Program-made: the position numbers and the translations under genes | In this document: positions 6,556-10,246 of the stretch, in pieces | Layout of the letters: each line of letters starts with the position of its first letter | How positions within the stretch are numbered: position 1 is the stretch's first letter | The notes under the pieces: model-generated | Databases searched by the model: none | Told to the model about the DNA's origin: nothing | What the model saw: only the letters and a program-made list of their open reading frames with translations | Assembly (NCBI GenBank): GCA_024635465.1 | Contig: JAGXIS010000003.1 | Span: 1 to 10,246 of the forward strand | From: Bacteroidota bacterium | GTDB taxonomy: Bacteria; Bacteroidota; Rhodothermia; Balneolales; Balneolaceae | Direction: 5' to 3' | Length of the DNA stretch: 10,246 nucleotides

Positions 6556-7673
6556 AACAACTCAGCAAGTATTTCTTCCAGCTCCTCGCCGTGAATATCT
6601 TTCGCCACGATGATTCCGTTTTCATCCACAAGAAAATTTTTAGGAAGAGCTGTGATGGCATAATCTGCCGCAACATCACTCTCATAGCCGTCAACTGTGG
6701 AAACATTAGTCCAGGTTCTGTTGTCCTGTTCCAGTGCCTGGAGCCAGCTATCTCTTTCAAATTCAATACCAAATCCAAAAATTTCAAATCCTGCATCACT
6801 GTATTGGTTGTACATTCTGCCCAGATGTTCACTTTCTGACCGGCAAGGTCCGCACCAGCTGCCAAAAAAGTCAATGAGTGTATAAGTACCCAGATTGTTA
6901 TATAACGACTTCTCCTCACCGGAGGGATTCGGAGCTGTAAACTCAGATACTTTGCCGCCAATAGAAATCTGTTTCAAAATTCTGACTTTCTCTGAAACCA
7001 GTTCTGCCACTTCAAGGCCTTCATGTTTTTCGGAGAAATCAGTTGCCAGTTCTTCATAATAATCTATGTGTTTATCGCCATTCCAGCGAACCATGGTCGG
7101 GTAAATGGCAATCGATGTCCCCAATTCTTGTACTGCATGTATCAACGTATCGCGGTAAGTTGCTTCTGCTTTTAACACCCGTGCTCCAAGTTCTTCAATT
7201 TGTTGGGCATCATCCGGGTTATTTTGGTCCCGCAGATCGTTTAACTGCCCTCTAATTGGATAAACAACTTCTCTGAGAATCCCCATTCGGTATTCTTCAT
7301 ACTCCTCAAAAAGATCTGTGTCCGGAGAGCCGGTGATTTCATACCCGCCATCAGAAGAAAAATTGATGGTAATGTTTTGCCCGGAATCAGCGATGATCGG
7401 TACTTCCAGAGAATCGTTGATACTCAATTGGTAAAAATGTGGTTCAAGGCTATAAGATGCTGAAAAAGTACTATCTGCATCAATAGAAAGCGTATCCACA
7501 ACGGCAAAATCTGACGCGTTCAGACCTGAGGCTCGGAGAAGATGGATATTCTCCTGATCGTTATTATGCAACTTCCCTTCCAACGAAAATACAATCTCTT
7601 CGGTTTCGGTTGTACATGAGATAATCATAAATACGAATAAAGACAGTAGAGTTAGATAAGATTTGGAGATCAC
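6552..7673 (-). CDS. TlpA-like thiol-disulfide lipoprotein with DUF4369-like N-domain
   Basis: The 373-residue product begins with a lipoprotein signal peptide (MISKSYLTLLSLFVFMIIS) with lipobox C20. An N-terminal beta-rich domain (about 25-120, FSLEGKLHNNDQENIHLLRA) resembles DUF4369. A helical, acidic linker follows (about 120-240). The C-terminal thioredoxin fold (about 240-373) has FFGSWCGPCRSE with the redox pair C274/C277, and the cis-proline loop ALPKNFLVD at P344. This is the usual Bacteroidota design for periplasmic thiol-disulfide reductases that keep secreted or cytochrome cysteines reduced. The start is GTG 7673, the only codon that leaves a full signal peptide before an upstream in-frame stop (TAA, 7679-7677). 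Its stop overlaps the SDR start by 4 bases. The link to the SDR is probably positional; no shared pathway is evident. Confidence 0.9.
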   Translation of the reverse strand: MISKSYLTLLSLFVFMIISCTTETEEIVFSLEGKLHNNDQENIHLLRASGLNASDFAVVDTLSIDADSTFSASYSLEPHFYQLSINDSLEVPIIADSGQNITINFSSDGGYEITGSPDTDLFEEYEEYRMGILREVVYPIRGQLNDLRDQNNPDDAQQIEELGARVLKAEATYRDTLIHAVQELGTSIAIYPTMVRWNGDKHIDYYEELATDFSEKHEGLEVAELVSEKVRILKQISIGGKVSEFTAPNPSGEEKSLYNNLGTYTLIDFFGSWCGPCRSESEHLGRMYNQYSDAGFEIFGFGIEFERDSWLQALEQDNRTWTNVSTVDGYESDVAADYAITALPKNFLVDENGIIVAKDIHGEELEEILAELF

Positions 7674-7689
7674 AATTTATAGATTTGTT

Positions 7690-7717
7690 TTAATAGTTTT
7701 TAAGCACTGTTAGGCAA
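7690..7717 (-). promoter_or_regulatory. Candidate promoter of the TlpA-SDR unit
   Basis: TTGCCT (7717-7712) and TATTAA (7695-7690) are 16 bases apart. The start of transcription would lie about 10 bases before the GTG at 7673. The match is moderate. The -35 box would sit in the last codons of the higA remnant. Confidence 0.3.
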
Positions 7718-7838
7718 CGTTTGAAACAGTGAACTGCTTTATTTCTTTCAACTCGTTTTCTTTACTTTCCATTCCTTCTTCGATATTGAAATCGTCTTAA
7801 AGTCCAAGCCAAAATTTCGCAGTTCGACTTAAAAATCC
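7710..7838 (-). pseudogene. C-terminal remnant of a HigA-type (XRE) antitoxin
   Basis: In one minus-strand frame the sequence reads FLSRTAKFWLGL, then a TAA (7799-7797), then DDFNIEEGMESKENELKEIK and QFTVSNVA, with a final TAA (7712-7710). This is the characteristic end of HigA-family addiction antitoxins, in which a TxxxFWLxLQ segment and an acidic DxxxE helix follow the helix-turn-helix. The internal TAA stands exactly where the family has glutamine, so a single CAA-to-TAA change explains it. The DNA-binding N-terminus is absent: the frame runs into the terminator hairpin of the upstream gene. No HigB toxin remnant was found nearby. The identification is by motif memory only. Confidence 0.55.
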
Positions 7839-7860
7839 TCCCGATATCTCAGGAGGATTT
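7833..7860 (-). terminator. Rho-independent terminator of the TIM-barrel gene
   Basis: AAATCCTCC (7860-7852) pairs perfectly with GGAGGATTT (7841-7833) around a 10-base loop. The run TTTTT (7835-7831) follows on the minus strand. It lies 18 bases after the stop codon of the gene ending at 7878. Confidence 0.85.
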
Positions 7861-7877
7861 GTTTATGTAATGAATAT

Positions 7878-8933
7878 TTAAGCATTCAAAGCATCTTTGC
7901 TGAATTCAAGACAACGTTTGACCTCGTTTACTGCATTTGAACCTTCTGGTACCTGATATTCGAGTTCAATAGTAAATGGAAATGTATAACCTTCACTGCT
8001 CATAAGATTGAGAACTTCACTGATCGGTGTATTGCCTTCACCCCACATTAAGTTTTCGGCGCCGTTTGCAGGAGTTGTTCTGTCTTTCACATGAATACTT
8101 GTGATGCGGTCGTGTTTCTCACGAATGAAGTCAAGCACGTTTGGATTCCCGGCAGCAACCCAGTGACCGATATCTAAATTCAAGGAGTTGTATTCGGATT
8201 GCTCCAACGCTGTATCCCAAAGAGTGGGAGTGGCTTGTGTATGATTATGATAACCCATGTAGATCCCGTTGTTTTCAGCGAGATTACCTAGTCTCTGCGT
8301 GAGTGAAGGCTCTTCGGGAAGTTCCCTCGTACAAGAATTTGCACCTAAAGCTTTTGCGGCTCTTAAGGCGTAATTGATTTCTGCATCACTATTTTCGGCA
8401 TTGAAAGCACTGGGTTTAAAAGCGTAGATGCTCACACCGGCATCATTATACATTTTTCGGAGTTCAACGAATTTATCCATCGACACGTTTGATCTCCATT
8501 CTGCAACGCGTTGGTTAAAATCTGCCATTTGAGCCTGCATCCCCTCCATACTTCGTTGTTCTTCATCCGTCAGTTCTCCCTCTCTGGATTTTCTCATCAG
8601 CATGAAGAAAGCTCCCCGATCTACAGGATTATCAGGTCGGCCTGCATAGGTTTCGGCAGGATCCCCCATCAGTTCAACGGCACCAATTCCACTGTCTACT
8701 ACGGCTTTTAAAATGGCCTCAGCACTTTGATCGGCCATACTTCGGTATGAGTATGTAATCACACCAATCTGTACTCCCTTAATTTTGGAATCCGGCATAG
8801 CCAAACGTCTCATTAGGGAAGGTGCACCAAAGGCTGATCCTGTGCCCATAAATATACCGGTTGCCAATGAAAATGATGTTCCTATAAACTGACGACGAGA
8901 TACCCCGTTTTTATCTTTTTTATTCTTTTTCAT
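7878..8933 (-). CDS. Tat-exported sugar phosphate isomerase/epimerase-like TIM-barrel protein
   Basis: From ATG 8933 the product is 351 aa. It opens with a twin-arginine signal (VSRRQFIGTSFSLATGIFMG, 11-30) and then SAFGAP. The rest is an AP-endonuclease-2/xylose-isomerase-like TIM barrel. Likely metal and catalytic residues are E87 (AVELMG), H229 and H231 (YHNHT), D254 and H257 (LNLDIGHW), H281 (SIHVKD) and E323 (TIELEY). An acidic, Met-rich insert lies at about 112-147. ATG 8981 is in frame but would put 16 extra residues before the Tat signal, so ATG 8933, with GGAG just upstream, is preferred. It is next to a Gfo/Idh/MocA oxidoreductase, a pairing known in routes that oxidise sugars to 3-keto forms and then isomerise or eliminate. 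The exact substrate is unknown. Confidence 0.88.
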   Translation of the reverse strand: MKKNKKDKNGVSRRQFIGTSFSLATGIFMGTGSAFGAPSLMRRLAMPDSKIKGVQIGVITYSYRSMADQSAEAILKAVVDSGIGAVELMGDPAETYAGRPDNPVDRGAFFMLMRKSREGELTDEEQRSMEGMQAQMADFNQRVAEWRSNVSMDKFVELRKMYNDAGVSIYAFKPSAFNAENSDAEINYALRAAKALGANSCTRELPEEPSLTQRLGNLAENNGIYMGYHNHTQATPTLWDTALEQSEYNSLNLDIGHWVAAGNPNVLDFIREKHDRITSIHVKDRTTPANGAENLMWGEGNTPISEVLNLMSSEGYTFPFTIELEYQVPEGSNAVNEVKRCLEFSKDALNA

Positions 8934-9000
8934 AATCTCCAATTTAATATTGTTGAATCTCCTGACTATTTGATTGAACATTTTGAGGCAGACTCAATTA

Positions 9001-9017
9001 ACATTGTTACACAATGT
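9001..9017. promoter_or_regulatory. Operator-like palindrome upstream of the TIM-barrel gene
   Basis: ACATTGT-TAC-ACAATGT is a perfect 7-3-7 inverted repeat, 68 bases before the ATG at 8933. A weak -10 candidate, TATACA (9020-9015), overlaps its edge, with TTATCA (9041-9036) as a poor -35 at 15 bases. This position suits a repressor such as a LacI- or GntR-type sugar regulator. The rest of the 8982-9222 gap shows no gene or strong repeat. Confidence 0.4.
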
Positions 9018-9222
9018 ATAAATAACGGATTTTTTTGATAAGATTATGAAATAAGATGTAAACGGTATGAGAGTTTATAGATTTCGGAGTGGGATTGGGA
9101 TGTGGCTGACTGAACAGGAGTGATATGGTGATAGCATCTTCACGTTTCGGAGTTCAATTTTCAACTTCAAATAAAGGTGAAATACCGCAGGAGTTTGTTT
9201 ACTGAATAGAGAGAGAAAAAGA

Positions 9223-9251
9223 AACCCCCTGCATTTAACATACAGGGGGTT
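9223..9251 (-). terminator. Rho-independent terminator after the Gfo/Idh/MocA gene
   Basis: AACCCCCTG (9251-9243 read on the minus strand) pairs perfectly with CAGGGGGTT (9231-9223) around an 11-base loop. It is followed on the minus strand by TTCTTTTTCTCTCTC. It lies 12 bases after the stop codon at 9263, so the downstream TIM-barrel gene probably depends on its own promoter. Confidence 0.85.
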
Positions 9252-9262
9252 CGTTTAATGAA

Positions 9263-10246
9263 TTACAGTTTGTACGGATTCCTGTACTCATAATGAGTTA
9301 ATCGATGGTTTGTTGCTTCCTGATCATCGACAAATTTCCTTGTAGCAGGATTCCACATCACAGGTCGCTGAAGCTCGGTAGCAATGTTACCAAGGCAACA
9401 AGTGATAGATGTGCTGGCTCCAACTTCTACAGATGCAATTGGAGTTTCGCGTGACCTTACACAATCGACGAAGTTCTGCATATGAGGAGAACTGATTTCA
9501 AAGCTTCCTTCGCCGGCATCTCTGGCTGCTTGCATTGCTGCAAACATCGCTCTGCGCTCTTCCTGTGTCATTTGTCTTGGACGGTTTCCTGCAAGTTCTT
9601 CAGGTACCAGATCCTCATTGGAACTTCCAAGATATCCTCGTCCTACCTCGATCCAACCGTTTGTACCAAAGAACTTAACACCTTGGGCATTAGGCATATC
9701 CTCAAGATATGGTTGTTCAGTCATTACGATGCCATTCAAATATTTGAATGCCAGGTACTCTTGGTCGTTATATCCTTTGGGTATAATTTCAGAAGGGCCT
9801 GATCCATCCATTCCAATGGCAGCCTGTGCAATGTCAAACATATGTGCACCCCAGTCGGCGGTATATCCATTACCTACTTCACGATACCAGCGCCAAGCAC
9901 CCCATAATTCTTCATCCGCAGGGGGATCTATGGAGATTGGAGGACATAAATCAGAATTATAATGAAAGTTATCGTCATGGAGCGGGCCAATCCATTTATT
10001 CCAATTCAAATTTGCCGGAACCGGCTCTTTAGGAAGATCAAAAGGCGCCGGTGGTTCGCCTACTTTAGCATAAATTTTTTCAATATATCCGATGGCTCCT
10101 GTTTGTACCAGTTCAATAGCTTTTTGAAATTCACCGCTTGATCTTTGCTGGCTGCCTACCTGAACAACCCGGTTGGTATCCCTTGCAACCCTCTCAATTT
10201 CCATCGCTTCCTTGATAGTGAATGACAAAGGCTTCTGCACATACAC
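9263..10246 (-). CDS. Gfo/Idh/MocA family oxidoreductase (3' part; 5' end beyond the window)
   Basis: The gene enters from the right edge in mid-frame; the first codon in view (GTG, 10246-10244) is an internal valine. The visible 327 residues start YVQKPLSFTIKEAMEIE at the end of the Rossmann domain. The usual EKP motif appears as QKP, a common variant in which the catalytic lysine (residue 5) is kept. The C-terminal substrate domain contains WRWYREVGNGYTADWGAH (118-135), with D131 and H135 as likely active-site residues. It ends with HMQNFVDCVRSRETPIASVE (255-274) and a GASTSITCCLGNIA helix. An insert TQEERRAMFAAMQAARDAGE lies at 227-246. The enzyme oxidises or reduces a sugar or cyclitol using NAD(P). 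Many relatives of this type carry Tat signals, but here the N-terminus is not visible. A terminator follows. Confidence 0.9.
   Translation of the reverse strand: MYVQKPLSFTIKEAMEIERVARDTNRVVQVGSQQRSSGEFQKAIELVQTGAIGYIEKIYAKVGEPPAPFDLPKEPVPANLNWNKWIGPLHDDNFHYNSDLCPPISIDPPADEELWGAWRWYREVGNGYTADWGAHMFDIAQAAIGMDGSGPSEIIPKGYNDQEYLAFKYLNGIVMTEQPYLEDMPNAQGVKFFGTNGWIEVGRGYLGSSNEDLVPEELAGNRPRQMTQEERRAMFAAMQAARDAGEGSFEISSPHMQNFVDCVRSRETPIASVEVGASTSITCCLGNIATELQRPVMWNPATRKFVDDQEATNHRLTHYEYRNPYKL

Noticed and set aside
9053..9222. Possible small gene between the TIM-barrel and Gfo/Idh/MocA genes
   Set aside because: No frame with a start, an SD and protein-like composition was found on either strand.
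9826..10032. Plus-strand open frames inside the Gfo/Idh/MocA gene
   Set aside because: They are antisense to a well-conserved coding region and have no recognisable protein features.

Overview
All confidently called genes lie on the minus strand. The gene types suggest a heterotroph of the Bacteroidota/Balneolota/Rhodothermota group: an alpha-gamma fused KorA with KorB, a DUF4369-like TlpA lipoprotein, and a Tat-exported sugar-isomerase-like protein beside a Gfo/Idh/MocA oxidoreductase of the 'YVQKP' type. Shine-Dalgarno sequences are mostly weak and TTG/GTG starts occur. This placement is an inference from gene content, not from a marker gene.

Layout, read in the direction of transcription (right to left). 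From 10246 to 9263 is the 3' part of a Gfo/Idh/MocA oxidoreductase, closed by a terminator. From 8933 to 7878 is a Tat-signal TIM-barrel sugar isomerase/epimerase with an operator-like palindrome upstream and its own terminator. Together these two look like a carbohydrate-oxidation module. Between 7838 and 7710 is a decayed C-terminal piece of a HigA-type antitoxin. From 7673 to 5794 is a two-gene unit: a TlpA-like thiol-disulfide lipoprotein overlapping a short-chain dehydrogenase by 4 bases. From 5717 to 5223 is a GyrI-like ligand-binding protein. From 5022 to 4234 is a TerC-family membrane protein with a clear sigma-70-type promoter.

The stretch from about 4240 to 3120 differs from the rest. 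It holds an imperfect inverted repeat touching the terC stop codon, two unidentified coding fragments that abut head to head, a broken SRPBCC gene with an in-frame stop, a small intact cysteine-rich lipoprotein gene, and another inverted repeat touching that gene's stop codon. It reads as a site of repeated gene gain and loss.

From 2944 to 4 is the korAB pair for a 2-oxoacid:ferredoxin oxidoreductase, which makes acyl-CoA, CO2 and reduced ferredoxin from a 2-oxoacid and CoA. KorA is interrupted by an apparent one-base deletion near 1840-1846. The downstream frame continues the protein exactly, so this is either a sequence error or a recent mutation. KorA and KorB are linked by a 1-2 base junction, and an SD sequence favours an internal korB start.

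I found no CRISPR array, RNA gene, intact transposase or phage gene. No convincing new multi-gene system is visible. The most useful leads are the korA frameshift, the cassette-like region around 3120-4240, the higA remnant, and a shared helical insert in the two carbohydrate enzymes.
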